Part shown: piece after piece, positions 9,266 through 18,103 of the stretch
How positions within the stretch are numbered: the first letter of the stretch is position 1
How the letters are laid out: every line of letters starts with the position of its first letter
Origin: Paraburkholderia agricolaris
GTDB taxonomy: Bacteria > Pseudomonadota > Gammaproteobacteria > Burkholderiales > Burkholderiaceae
Reading direction: 5' to 3'
NCBI RefSeq assembly: GCF_009455635.1
Contig: NZ_QPER01000002.1
Location: forward strand, 3,534,001 to 3,598,000
Length of the DNA: 64,000 nucleotides
Position numbers and translations under genes: made by a program
The notes under the pieces: model-generated
What the model saw: the letters and a program-made list of their open reading frames with translations, nothing else
Database searches by the model: none
Told to the model about the DNA's origin: nothing

Positions 9266-10201
9266 ATGAAGCAGAACTTCACAGTCAGGCAGGGCGCGCT
9301 CGACGGCGTGGAGGTGTTTCTGAGCGTTGCCCAGCATCGCAGTTTTCGCCGGGCAGCCGCGGAACTCGGCGTGACACCGTCGGCCGTCAGCCAGGCAGTG
9401 CGTGTACTTGAAGCGCGTATTGGCGCAGCGCTCTTCATTCGCACCACGCGTAGTGTCGGCCTGACTGAAGCGGGCGAACGGTATCTTTCGCACGCAAAAC
9501 CTGCCTTCGACGAACTTGTCGCCGCCAGTCAGGTTGCGCGCGGACTCGGTCAACGCCCCGCGGGATTGCTGCGTCTGTCAGTGCCGCGCGCGGTTGTGCC
9601 GATCCTGCTCGAATCCCTGGTCGCATCTTTCTGCCAAGCCTATCCCGAAGTTGAAGTGGAGATCGCCACAAGCAAGGAACTGGTCGATCTTGCAGCGGAA
9701 GGGTTCGACGCCGGTATCAGGTTCGGTCAGTTCGTCGACGCCGACATGGTCGCGGTACCTTTGACACCACCGCTTCGTCTGATCGTCGTCGGCAGCCCAG
9801 CGTACTTCGCAGAGCGCAGCCGGCCCAGCCACACAGACGATCTGCGCCAACACGCATGCTTGCGATGGCGGCGATCCAGCGGCGCGCTAGCGCTCTGGTC
9901 ATTCGACGACAACGGCCGCGCGATCGAGATCGCCGTATCCGGTCCCTTCATCGCCCACGATTTTCCCACCATGCTCGGCGCGGCAGTCGAAGGCATGGGC
10001 CTGGCGCAACTACCCGCGCCGATGGTCGCTGAAGGATTGAAAGCGGGAAGCCTGGTGCAGGTGCTGGAGCCGTTCGCGCCGGTGATACCGGGCGTATTTC
10101 TCTACTATCCCAGCCGCCGGCAGATGATGCCGAAGCTGCGTGCCTTCATCGATCATGTGAAGAGCCGCTCGATAGATCAGGGCAAAACCCCGGGTACGTG
10201 A
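9266..10201 (+). CDS. LysR-family transcriptional regulator
   Basis: A 311-residue LTTR. The winged helix-turn-helix covers about residues 12-70 (FLSVAQHRSFRRAAAELGVTPSAVSQAVRVLEARIGAALFIRTTRSVGLTEAGERYL). The substrate-binding domain follows (LLRLSVPRAVVPILLESLVASFCQAYPEVEVEI and a C-terminal FLYYPSRRQMMPKLRAFIDHV), which is the AaeR/DmlR-like group. Effector unknown. Divergent from the membrane protein gene at 8636-9139, the usual LTTR-target layout. No strong Shine-Dalgarno precedes the ATG. Confidence 0.9.
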   Translation: MKQNFTVRQGALDGVEVFLSVAQHRSFRRAAAELGVTPSAVSQAVRVLEARIGAALFIRTTRSVGLTEAGERYLSHAKPAFDELVAASQVARGLGQRPAGLLRLSVPRAVVPILLESLVASFCQAYPEVEVEIATSKELVDLAAEGFDAGIRFGQFVDADMVAVPLTPPLRLIVVGSPAYFAERSRPSHTDDLRQHACLRWRRSSGALALWSFDDNGRAIEIAVSGPFIAHDFPTMLGAAVEGMGLAQLPAPMVAEGLKAGSLVQVLEPFAPVIPGVFLYYPSRRQMMPKLRAFIDHVKSRSIDQGKTPGT

Positions 10202-10285
10202 TGAATATTGGCGTGCCGGGGTTGCGGACAGGAGCGGTTCTGGATCGATGCAAAAATATCGCCCTGGATCGGATCAACCGCCCAC

Positions 10286-11275
10286 TCAATACGCGGTCGG
10301 CCTGAACTGTCTCGGCGTTGCACCCACAAGCTTGCGCATCATTCTTCTGAGCGCCGTTGCATCGCTGTAGCCGACTTGTTCGGCGATCTGTTCGACCGTC
10401 ATCCGGCTTGTGGCAAGCAGCATGCGCGCTCTCCCAAGCCGAACGCTTTGCAGCAAGTCCTGCGTGCTGCGCCCCGTAGCGGCTCGCACGTGACGCGTGA
10501 AGGTTCGCTCGGACATGCAGAACCGCGCCGCCAGCTCTGCCAAACCAGGTAGCTGAGGCAGCGAAGCCTCGACATGCGTGATGATCCTGTCCACCAGTTC
10601 GCTCCCGCTTGCGAGCAGCGAGGGCGCGATGAACGGTGCCTGTGCCTGCCGCGCGTCGACAAGAAGCACACGAGATACGGCATCCGCCAGTGCCGGCCCG
10701 AATTTGCCACGCAGCAGATACAACAGCAGATCGGTTTGTGCGAGTGTTGCGCCCGCCGTTACGACTCCACCATCCTCGATCACCATACGATCCGCGTCGA
10801 CGGTGCAGCGTTTCTCCAAACGTTGAAGCAGCGGCGCCAGCCACCACGAGGTCGTCGCCCGGCGATCTTCCAGCAGACCGGCCGACTGAAGCAGGAAGAC
10901 GGCCGAGCAGGATGCCGCTACGGTGCCGCCGCGCTGCGCATGACTCCGTAGAGCCTTAATCGCCATGAGCGCATCGGCTTGCTCCAGACGGTTCGGTATA
11001 TCCGTTGGGCTTTCAAGTCCCAGTCCGGGCACGACCCAGATCGAACTATCCGCGCGCGAGGTCTTCGGCAAAGGCTTCGCTTCGATTGAAAGACCGTGCC
11101 CGAGCTGCACGCAGTTGCCGGCGGTCGAGTAGACGCGCCATCTGGGCGCCGCGGCGCCAACGCGTGCCGACACCGAAGCCGCCACCGCGAGGATGTCGAG
11201 GGTTAGCGTGACGCTCGACGGATAAGCACCATCGAGGATCAGAATCGTGAAATCGTAGAATGGCTGGATACGCAT
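10286..11275 (-). CDS. GlxA-type transcriptional regulator (DJ-1/PfpI domain plus AraC HTH)
   Basis: A regulator of about 329 residues in two parts. Residues 1-190 form a DJ-1/PfpI glutamine-amidotransferase-like domain with the nucleophile-elbow region GGTVAASCSAVFLLQSAGLL. Residues 220-325 form an AraC DNA-binding domain (LAELAARFCMSERTFTRHVRAATG, VEQIAEQVGYSDATALRRMMRKLVGATPRQFR). Such regulators often control amine or small-metabolite catabolism. The ATG at 11275 is preferred (AGGA eight bases upstream, MRIQPFYDFTILILDG is the normal N-terminus) over an extension to 11311. It is divergent from a tautomerase gene with only 82 bp between, which is probably its target. Confidence 0.9.
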   Translation of the reverse strand: MRIQPFYDFTILILDGAYPSSVTLTLDILAVAASVSARVGAAAPRWRVYSTAGNCVQLGHGLSIEAKPLPKTSRADSSIWVVPGLGLESPTDIPNRLEQADALMAIKALRSHAQRGGTVAASCSAVFLLQSAGLLEDRRATTSWWLAPLLQRLEKRCTVDADRMVIEDGGVVTAGATLAQTDLLLYLLRGKFGPALADAVSRVLLVDARQAQAPFIAPSLLASGSELVDRIITHVEASLPQLPGLAELAARFCMSERTFTRHVRAATGRSTQDLLQSVRLGRARMLLATSRMTVEQIAEQVGYSDATALRRMMRKLVGATPRQFRPTAY

Positions 11276-11357
11276 GAAAGATGTCCTGTCAGACACTCGG
11301 ATTCTGCGCACGCCAACGCTCTAATGCAAGCTTCCGCACGCAAATGAAGAGGCTCAC

Positions 11358-11813
11358 TTGCCGAATATTCTGGTCAAGCTTCCCAAGGATTCATTTCCCT
11401 CCCCGCACCGTGAGACGCTAGTGCGTCTGCTTAACGATGCAGCTGCTAGTGCCGAGCAGATTCCCGACGATGCGAAAAAGCGCTTCCTGTGCTGGATCAC
11501 GATCGATGAAGTCGCGCCGGGATTCTGGACGTGCGGAGGGACCGATGTCACAGCCCAGGTTTTGCCATGCATTGCGATGATCTACGTGCCCGCCGGCGTG
11601 CTCGACGCGGCCGCACGCGCCCGATACGCCAGTCTGGCCCACGACGCCTTCACACAAGCGCTGCCCGTTGCGGACCAACGCCGCCTGGTTAGCTCGGTGA
11701 TCGTCCACGATGTCGCGGAAGGTTCATGGGGAGCAAATGGCGCAATCTGGCGGCTCCCGGAATTTGCGGACGCGGCGGGTTTCGTCCACCTGAAATCGCT
11801 TATTCGGCAATGA
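11358..11813 (+). CDS. Tautomerase-superfamily protein with Pro-1, translated from TTG
   Basis: A 151-residue protein starting from TTG at 11358, with AGAGG five bases upstream. The codon after the initiator is proline, the catalytic Pro-1 of 4-oxalocrotonate tautomerases, so the TTG start is the meaningful one. The length fits the fused double beta-alpha-beta form (as in cis-CaaD or MSAD, about 130-150 residues). One unit is at residues 2-75 and a second begins near PCIAMIYVPAGVLDAAARARYASLAHDAF. A nearby ATG at 11344 is out of frame. Reaction and substrate are unknown. It faces a GlxA-type regulator across 82 bp, implying inducible expression. Confidence 0.8.
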   Translation: MPNILVKLPKDSFPSPHRETLVRLLNDAAASAEQIPDDAKKRFLCWITIDEVAPGFWTCGGTDVTAQVLPCIAMIYVPAGVLDAAARARYASLAHDAFTQALPVADQRRLVSSVIVHDVAEGSWGANGAIWRLPEFADAAGFVHLKSLIRQ

Positions 11814-12040
11814 CCCACTTCTCACGGAACGGGATGCTGCGCTGCAAGATTGGCTGACAAGGCCTGAAACGGTCTGCGAAACAGAACCATTGAGCCGCAA
11901 ATAATTCGACTGCGCGGGCCTTGGCGTGTTTTTTTTGCTCGGGCAGTATTAAGTCCGCAGTGATTTCAGAAGCGGGGACATCTCCACCAGGAATGCCCAG
12001 CGGTGTTTCCTCGGTTCCACAAACTCAAAGGAGATGACAG

Positions 12041-13498
12041 ATGGAAATCGGCGATCCCTCCCCCGGACTCTACAACGAAGACCTCGCGCCCGCGAAGCAA
12101 CGCAACTGGGGCGCCTTCAGTATCTTCAACGTCTGGACCTCGGACGTGCACAGTCTCTGGGGCTACTACCTCGCCGCCAGCCTGTTCCTGCTATGCGGCA
12201 GCTTTACCAACTTCTTGCTGGCAATCGGGCTCAGCTCGCTGGTGATCTTCGCGCTGATGAACCTGATCGGTTATGCCGGCGAGAAGACCGGCGTGCCTTA
12301 TCCGGTACTGGCGCGCGCCTCCTTTGGTGTGTGGGGCGCCAACCTGGCGGCACTCGTGCGCGCGGTAGTGGCCTGCTTCTGGTACGGCGCGCAGACCGCG
12401 GCCGCGTCGGGGGCGATGGTCGCGCTGCTGATCCGCAGCGACAGCCTGATGGCATTCCACAAGAGCACCCAGTGGCTCGGCCACTCGCCGCTGGAGGTGA
12501 TCTGCTACGTGATCATCTGGGCGCTGCAGTTGCTGATCATCCAGAAAGGCATGGAGACGGTGCGCAAATTCCAGGACTGGGCCGGTCCCGCAGTGTGGGT
12601 CGCAATGCTGATTCTCGCGATCGGCCTGTGCGTCAAGGCCGGCGGTTTCTCGTTCTCCCATGGCATTCCCATGAACGCGCTGCTCGAGAAGACCAGCGAC
12701 GCCGGCGTCAGCGGCGAGCCCGGTTCGTTCTGGGCGCTGATGGCCGTGGGCGCGACCTGGATCACCTACTTCGCAGCGCTCTACCTCAACTTTTGCGATT
12801 TCTCGCGCTACGCGAAAAATCGCGACGCGGTCAAGAAAGGCAATCTGTGGGGCCTGCCGGTCAACCTGATCGCGTTCTCGCTGGTTGCGGGTATCACCAC
12901 GATCGCCGCCTTCAGGGTGTACGGCGAAGTGCTGCTCCACCCCGAACAGATCTCGGCCAAGTTCGACAGCTGGGTGTTGGCGCTCATCGCGGCGCTGACC
13001 TTCGCGGTCGCTACGCTGGGTATTAACGTGGTGGCCAATTTCGTTTCGGCCGCGTTCGACATCTCCAACACGTTCCCCAAGCAGATCGGCTTCAAGAAGG
13101 GGGGCTACATCGCCGCGATCATCGCGCTGGTGCTCTATCCGTTCGCGCCCTGGGAAGGCAACGCCGCGCACTTCGTCAACGCCATCGGCGCGACGATGGG
13201 CCCGCTGCTGGGAATCATTCTGGTGGACTACTACCTGGTGGCCAAGGGCAATATCAACGTCGCGGCGCTTTACCAGGAGTACGGCGAGTACCGCTACCAA
13301 GGCGGCTGGAACGTCAACGCACTGGCCGCGGCGGCGGTCGGCAGCGTGTTTTCGACCTTTCTGCCTAATTTCACCAGCCTGCTGCCGGTCTGGTGGAATA
13401 CCTATGGGTGGTTCTTCGGCGTGGCGATTGGCGGCGGCATCTACCTGATCATGGCGACGCTGCGCCCGCGTACCGCGATCGCGCCGACCCGTGCCTGA
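12041..13498 (+). CDS. NCS1-family permease (cytosine/purines/uracil/thiamine/allantoin transporter)
   Basis: A 485-residue inner-membrane transporter with about 12 hydrophobic segments. It shows NCS1 hallmarks: NEDLAPAKQRNWGAFSIFNVWTSDVHSLWGYYLA at the N-terminus (the first helix substrate-site region), GVPYPVLARASFGVWGANL, NFCDFSRYAKN and ANFVSAAFDISNTFP. It resembles PucI/allantoin and uracil permeases of the bacterial HYD/PUC branch. AAAGGAG lies seven bases before the ATG. It stands between unrelated genes, with 227 bp upstream and no obvious enzyme partner, so the substrate (allantoin, hydantoin, uracil or a related base) cannot be decided. Confidence 0.92.
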   Translation: MEIGDPSPGLYNEDLAPAKQRNWGAFSIFNVWTSDVHSLWGYYLAASLFLLCGSFTNFLLAIGLSSLVIFALMNLIGYAGEKTGVPYPVLARASFGVWGANLAALVRAVVACFWYGAQTAAASGAMVALLIRSDSLMAFHKSTQWLGHSPLEVICYVIIWALQLLIIQKGMETVRKFQDWAGPAVWVAMLILAIGLCVKAGGFSFSHGIPMNALLEKTSDAGVSGEPGSFWALMAVGATWITYFAALYLNFCDFSRYAKNRDAVKKGNLWGLPVNLIAFSLVAGITTIAAFRVYGEVLLHPEQISAKFDSWVLALIAALTFAVATLGINVVANFVSAAFDISNTFPKQIGFKKGGYIAAIIALVLYPFAPWEGNAAHFVNAIGATMGPLLGIILVDYYLVAKGNINVAALYQEYGEYRYQGGWNVNALAAAAVGSVFSTFLPNFTSLLPVWWNTYGWFFGVAIGGGIYLIMATLRPRTAIAPTRA

Positions 13499-13628
13499 CG
13501 GTTTTTCGACGAACAGGATAACGATGATTTCCGGCTTTTAGCAACGCGGAGCAGGCACGGCAACAATGCCGATGGTTAACCGTCGGCGGTCATGCTAGGA
13601 TTTCTCTCAAACAACTCCGGAGACTGCT

Positions 13629-14012
13629 ATGCCGTTCATCTGTGAAAACGTTGAATGTCGCGCCGTGCTGGCCCGCGGACAAGTCAGGTCCGTTCAGGAG
13701 AACGAGGGGTGGTGCTTCTACTGCCCGGATTGCAAAGCGAGGAACGAGCTGAAAAACGTCGGCGCGCCGGGCGGCGCTGTTGAGTTGATTCAGCCGGAGC
13801 GATCCGATCTCCCGCACAAAGTGGTTGCAACGGCCCAACCATTGGAGGACGGCAAGTACGCCGCGCAATTGCGCGTACAAAGGGCGCTCGGCATGAAAGG
13901 AACTTATGCCGTCGAAGAGCGCTGGGAACAGCTCGGTGTATTCCCTGACGCACACGCAGCCGTCGCGCATGCAAAGTCCATTGCGGCGGACCTGCTGCAC
14001 CCGAAAGCATAG
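13629..14012 (+). CDS. Small Cys-rich (zinc-ribbon-like) hypothetical protein
   Basis: A 127-residue soluble protein not assigned to a named family. The N-terminal 35 residues hold five cysteines (Cys5, Cys10, Cys29, Cys32, Cys35) in a CxxxxC...CxxCxxC spacing that suggests a zinc ribbon. The rest is mixed alpha/beta with no signal peptide (YAAQLRVQRALGMKGTYAVEERWEQLGVFPDAHAAVAHAKSIAADLL). CCGGAG lies six bases before the ATG. It is a single gene with no clear partner. Coding character is good: codon use like its neighbours, and no competing frame. Confidence 0.7.
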   Translation: MPFICENVECRAVLARGQVRSVQENEGWCFYCPDCKARNELKNVGAPGGAVELIQPERSDLPHKVVATAQPLEDGKYAAQLRVQRALGMKGTYAVEERWEQLGVFPDAHAAVAHAKSIAADLLHPKA

Positions 14013-14155
14013 TCCTGAAGGCACAAGCGGGTTTGCCGCGTGCGCCTTGCGCGGATCTACGGCCGGCCCACGACCGTAGATCCGCACGACAATCGAGTCG
14101 TTGCATAACACCCGGCTGGACGGGATGCCACCGGGTTGAATTCATACGGCATCAT

Positions 14156-14614
14156 TCACGAAGCATCGGCGGGAACGAGCCTGACAAACAGCTTGGCGGC
14201 CTCGTTGCCATGGGACAAAGCACGCAGTGCAAGGGAAAGCGCTAGCTGCGCGTCGTGAGCGACGGCGCTGCGGTCCTGATCGAAGAGCTTGACGGCGTGG
14301 CGCATATGTTGCGCGGCCTGGTCATGAAGCTCCGCTGCCGTTGCGTGATGTTTTGCCGCGTTCGCGCTGTCCGAGCCAGAGCTGCTCGACGCAGCCGTGA
14401 TCGGCGGCGTATTGGTGCTGTGCGTCCCCGCCTCGTGTGCCTGATCGATTGCGTGCAACGTGTGGCCATGGGCCATCATTGCCTGGTGCGCAGCGTGGGC
14501 GTGATCTTGACCGGCCTCGAAATACCGCGACGCCGCGCGGTGATATCGCGAGGCCTGCTCGTGATGTGAAGCCGCAGCTTCAAGATGTCCCTTTTTATTA
14601 TGCTTTGTGCTCAT
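14156..14614 (-). CDS. His/Ala-rich helical hypothetical protein
   Basis: A 152-residue protein rich in His and Ala. It has short helical repeats with HH or AH pairs (ASHHEQASRYHRAASRYFEAG, HAHAAHQAMMAHGHTLHAI, KHHATAAELHDQAAQHMRHAV). Histidine clusters suggest metal or acid binding, but no family is recognised with certainty. A Ser/Thr-rich linker (TPPITAASSSSGSDSA) splits two His-rich halves, which look like an internal duplication. The ATG at 14614 has GGAG upstream; the extension to 14689 is unlikely. Convergent with the Cys-rich gene on the left, and 378 bp of non-coding DNA on its 5' side. Confidence 0.7.
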   Translation of the reverse strand: MSTKHNKKGHLEAAASHHEQASRYHRAASRYFEAGQDHAHAAHQAMMAHGHTLHAIDQAHEAGTHSTNTPPITAASSSSGSDSANAAKHHATAAELHDQAAQHMRHAVKLFDQDRSAVAHDAQLALSLALRALSHGNEAAKLFVRLVPADAS

Positions 14615-14774
14615 ACCGGCTCCTGGACGACTGACGGACCGACTCCAATGACGACCGAATCGAAAACGCGGTGGCGAGTCGAAAACCACTAGATCCGAAT
14701 TTACACGCAGTTGCGCTTTTTAATAACAAAGCGATCTACCAACTTGTTCCGCGGCTGCCTATCGTCAGGTGGCT

Positions 14775-14797
14775 CTACGTTACGAGAAGTTACGTAG
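14775..14797. promoter_or_regulatory. Near-perfect 9-bp-arm palindrome in a 378 bp non-coding gap
   Basis: CTACGTTAC-gagaa-GTTACGTAG lies between the His-rich gene (start 14614) and the TPR/ATP-grasp gene (start 14993), with one mismatched pair between the arms. It is a candidate operator for either gene. The rest of the gap (14615-14992) shows no gene. Confidence 0.35.
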
Positions 14798-14992
14798 CAC
14801 GGCTCTCGTAAGCGCCGGTAAGCATCGGGAATCGGGTTCCGATCAGCGCGGCGCGCGGCGCTGCTATGCTTCATTCGTTCGTTCCGTCAGGTCAGGTTTT
14901 ACTCACGCGACCTGATAAGGGAACTGTCTTAACCTTCGCTTCGCCGGCCCGTAAGTATCGCGTCACGTTGCAAGCTTGCGCGCCCGTCAGTC

Positions 14993-16357
14993 ATGTCCAT
15001 CGATCGTCTTTTTTCCCTCGCGTCCGCGCACCATCAAGCGGGCCGTCTCGACCTGGCCGAAAGCCATTATCGTCAGGCAATCAGCATTGAGCCGGATCGC
15101 TGGGACATATGCTTTGGACTCGCACAGGTGTTGATCCGGCTCGACCGTTTCGACGAAGCAATCGGTTGGCTTACACCACTGTTAAATCAACCCGGCGATC
15201 ATGCCGCCGTGTATCGCCAGCTTGGTCTGGCCGAAGCGTGCGCGGGCCGGAGGCGCCAGGCGCTCGATCATTTCAGACGCGTCCTTGAACACGACCCTGA
15301 CGATCCCGCGACCTTGCATATCGTTGCCAACTTTCAGCAGGCGCTAGGCCTCAATGCCGAGGCTGACGCAACCTATCGCCGTGCGCTGAAATTGAAGCCG
15401 CTGATCACCGTCCCGGCCGCCGTCGCGCCGCCGGATTTTCGCGTGCTGTTTGTGTTCGCACCCAGTGCAGGCAATACGCCCATTGAGCATCTGATCGGGC
15501 ACGCACGCTTCGAAAGCAACGTCGTCACCCTATTGCAAGGCATGGACTACGACGTCGATCGGCTGCGTGTCTACGCGGACGTAGTCGTCAATCTGATTTC
15601 GGACGTCGATCAGGGACACGCCTTTCTCGCACCGGCGCAAGCGCTTGTAGACGGTATCGGCCGTCCCGTCGTCAATCATCCGCGAATCATTGCAGATACG
15701 GGCCGGGAGTCAGTCGCGCGGCGTCTCGCACATATAGCGGGTTGTCTCGTTCCACAAACGCGGCTCCATTCGGCAGCGGGGCTGCACGCAATGCTCCTGC
15801 ACGCCTCGCAGACGTCGCTGCCGTTTCCGCTGCTGGCGAGGCCGGCCGGCACGCATGGCGGTGACGACTTCGAGCGCATGGAAGACTGCGCGCAGTTGCA
15901 GGCGTTCCTGAACCGGCACGCTGCCAGCAGCTACTACCTCACGCCATTTGTCGACTATCGATCCGACGACGGCTATTTCCGCAAATACCGTTTCATCTGT
16001 GCCGGCGACGAGATCCTGCCGTACCACCTCGCCATTGACGACCAATGGAAGGTACACCATGGCACGACCCGTATGGCTAGCCATCCGTGGATGCAGGCCG
16101 AAGAACAGGCGTTTCTCGATGATCCATGGCGCGTCTTCGGCGTCGCCCAGCGTGCGGGGTTGCAGTCAATCCGCGATGCGGTCGGCCTGGATTTTTTCGG
16201 CATCGACTGTTCGCTTGCGCGTGACGGCACCATCGTCGTGTTCGAAGTTAATGCGAGCATGCTCGTTCACGGAAATAACCAGCAGTTTCCGTACAAGACG
16301 GAAGCCGTGGAGCGCATCAAGCAGGCATTCCATACACTGCTCGAACGAAGGTCATGA
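14993..16357 (+). CDS. TPR-repeat protein fused to an ATP-grasp ligase-like domain
   Basis: A 454-residue two-part protein. Residues about 1-137 form four TPR repeats (LASAHHQAGRLDLAESHYRQAI, VLIRLDRFDEAIGWLTPLL, LGLAEACAGRRRQALDHFRRVL, FQQALGLNAEADATYRRAL). From about 147 there is a RimK/glutathione-synthetase-like ATP-grasp fold: a pre-ATP-grasp segment (RVLFVFAPSAGNTPIEHLI), a lysine-less P-loop-like stretch (PLLARPAGTHGGDDF) and the metal triad Asp405, Glu418 and Asn420 in FGIDCSLARDG...VFEVNAS. ATP-grasp enzymes join a carboxylate to an amine or thiol; the substrate here is unknown. An APH-type kinase gene lies 173 bp downstream on the same strand, which suggests a small biosynthetic or modification module. 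The Shine-Dalgarno is weak. Confidence 0.85.
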   Translation: MSIDRLFSLASAHHQAGRLDLAESHYRQAISIEPDRWDICFGLAQVLIRLDRFDEAIGWLTPLLNQPGDHAAVYRQLGLAEACAGRRRQALDHFRRVLEHDPDDPATLHIVANFQQALGLNAEADATYRRALKLKPLITVPAAVAPPDFRVLFVFAPSAGNTPIEHLIGHARFESNVVTLLQGMDYDVDRLRVYADVVVNLISDVDQGHAFLAPAQALVDGIGRPVVNHPRIIADTGRESVARRLAHIAGCLVPQTRLHSAAGLHAMLLHASQTSLPFPLLARPAGTHGGDDFERMEDCAQLQAFLNRHAASSYYLTPFVDYRSDDGYFRKYRFICAGDEILPYHLAIDDQWKVHHGTTRMASHPWMQAEEQAFLDDPWRVFGVAQRAGLQSIRDAVGLDFFGIDCSLARDGTIVVFEVNASMLVHGNNQQFPYKTEAVERIKQAFHTLLERRS

Positions 16358-16530
16358 AATTCCGGTGCGAAGACACCGTTCTATCCGGGACAGCTCAACA
16401 TGAAAACGTAAGGATCACTACCAAAATGTAATGACGTAACGAACGATAACATTCACCCCTTTGTTCCGCCGACACAAAGCCGTTGCAATCGGCCACACTT
16501 CACCTATTGCGACATGCGCCGGGGACCAAC

Positions 16531-17442
16531 GTGATTGACAACGAACAAGCTACCGGACTGGTTCGGGCGGCCCTTCACGTGGATCCGCTTTGCGCCGTGC
16601 GGCAATTCCTTACGCAAAGTGGCAACTGCATCTTTCGAGTTGATCTTCCAGAAGGAAAATCTACCGCGCTTCGCGTCAGCCCGCAACGCAATGCCTTTGC
16701 GTACACCCACCACAATCTGGATATCCTGCGTGCAATGGGGTTGCCCGTCCAGACCGTGCTTGCGAGCGGTGAAACGGCAGCAGGTGGTTCGTTCGTTATC
16801 CTGAACTGGATACCGGGTCGCGATCTCGCCTATGAATTGCCGCAAATGCGCTCGGAACAGATGACACGTGTTGCGGAAACCGTAACCGATTATCAGAAAC
16901 GTGTCGGATGCTTACCCCGCAGCGATGGTTTCGGCTGGGCGCCGATCGGCGGACACCCCACGTTTGCGCAATGGACGAATATCTTCGGCGAGCCGGCAAC
17001 TGATTCGATCTCCGTCGACGCGACGCCGCTGGCGCAACTGCGCGCTCGGCTGCGCGCAGTCCGGAGATCTGTCGAGCCACACTTTGCCTCGATATCCCCC
17101 ACATGCTTTCTCGACGATCTGACGACGAAAAATGTTCTGGTCGAAAGTGGCAGGCTGCAAGGCGTTATCGATTGCGACACGGTCTGCTATGGCGACCCGT
17201 TGATGTCGGTCGGCACGACACTCGCTCACCTCGCCGCTGACGTTGGGGAGGCCTGCCGCTTCTACGGGCAAGAACTGATTCGCTGCTGGAACCCCCAACT
17301 CGACGCTCTGCGGGCGATCCGCTTCTACGCAGCCTTGTGGGTCGTCGGCTTTATGGCTGCCGCCGAAACCGCAGGGGAAATCGCGCGCGCCACGGAATTG
17401 GCCGGCATCGCCGACGCTATGCTGAGTCTGGCGGAAACGTAA
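16531..17442 (+). CDS. Aminoglycoside phosphotransferase/choline-kinase-family protein
   Basis: About 303 residues with a protein-kinase-like APH fold. The catalytic loop reads CFLDDLTTKNVLV, aligning with HGDLHPGN: Asp196 (catalytic) and Asn201 kept, but His and Gly replaced by Leu and Asp. The metal-binding Asp214 is in GVIDCDTVCYGDPLMSVG. The N-lobe has a beta-hairpin (NCIFRVDLPEGKSTALRVSP) and a hinge FVILNWIPGRDLAYELP. I prefer the GTG at 16531 (GGGG six bases upstream) to a TTG at 16483 with no ribosome site. The substrate is unknown; resistance is not implied. It probably acts with the TPR/ATP-grasp protein just upstream. Confidence 0.78.
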   Translation: MIDNEQATGLVRAALHVDPLCAVRQFLTQSGNCIFRVDLPEGKSTALRVSPQRNAFAYTHHNLDILRAMGLPVQTVLASGETAAGGSFVILNWIPGRDLAYELPQMRSEQMTRVAETVTDYQKRVGCLPRSDGFGWAPIGGHPTFAQWTNIFGEPATDSISVDATPLAQLRARLRAVRRSVEPHFASISPTCFLDDLTTKNVLVESGRLQGVIDCDTVCYGDPLMSVGTTLAHLAADVGEACRFYGQELIRCWNPQLDALRAIRFYAALWVVGFMAAAETAGEIARATELAGIADAMLSLAET

Positions 17443-17560
17443 GCCTCAACGCAGGTTGTGCACCACTGCCAGCGGGTCAACCCGACGACTCGCGCGCCGC
17501 TATGCGGGCACCCGTGCCGCGCCTAAACTACGCGCATACGGCCACAGCCCCTCGGAACCC

Positions 17561-18103
17561 ATGCCTGCTCGCGAAAACCATAACGCCCAGCCGCTTGCCC
17601 CGCCCTCCGCACCAGACAGCGCCGACGCATTGCAGGACCCCGCCCTGCTGCGCCGCCTGCTGCGCGCCAAAGACCGCATGGATGCCGCCTCGCACGAGGC
17701 CTGGCCCGTCAAACGGCTGGCCGAAGTCAGTGGCGTCTCCGAAGCCCATTTCGCGCGCTCCTTCAAGCGGGCCTTCGGTGTCCCGCCCCACCGCTACCTG
17801 CTGAGCCGGCGCATCGAGCAAGCCACCACCCTGCTGCGCGACACCGGACTCAGCATCACGGAAATTGCCTTCGCCACCGGCTGGGAGAGCTTGGGCACGT
17901 TCGGGCGCACCTTCCACGACATCACCGGCCAAAGCCCCAGCGCCATGCGGCTTGAGGCGCAAGCCAACCTGCCTCGACTCGATCGCGTGCCCGCTTGCGT
18001 TCTGAAAGCCGCGCAGCGCCCCGACCTCACCATCGCAGTTTTGGAGAAGCGCCGGCGCGTGGCCAAAGATACATTCCCGCCATCAACCAAGGAGGAACCA
18101 TGA
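17561..18103 (+). CDS. AraC-family transcriptional regulator
   Basis: A 180-residue AraC-type regulator, mostly the DNA-binding domain (residues about 30-135): VKRLAEVSGVSEAHFARSFKRAFGVPPHRYLLSRRIEQATTLLRDTGLSITEIAFATGWESLGTFGRTFHDITGQSPSAMR. It lacks a separate sensor domain, and the C-terminal 40 residues are unassigned. The ATG at 17561 is preferred to a GTG at 17456. Its TGA overlaps the ATG of the next gene (ATGA at 18100-18103), so it is translationally coupled to the VOC protein and very likely controls this short operon. Confidence 0.88.
   Translation: MPARENHNAQPLAPPSAPDSADALQDPALLRRLLRAKDRMDAASHEAWPVKRLAEVSGVSEAHFARSFKRAFGVPPHRYLLSRRIEQATTLLRDTGLSITEIAFATGWESLGTFGRTFHDITGQSPSAMRLEAQANLPRLDRVPACVLKAAQRPDLTIAVLEKRRRVAKDTFPPSTKEEP

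Noticed and set aside
16531..17442. Aminoglycoside resistance gene
   Set aside because: Only the general APH fold is shared; the catalytic loop departs from known resistance enzymes and the neighbour is an ATP-grasp protein.
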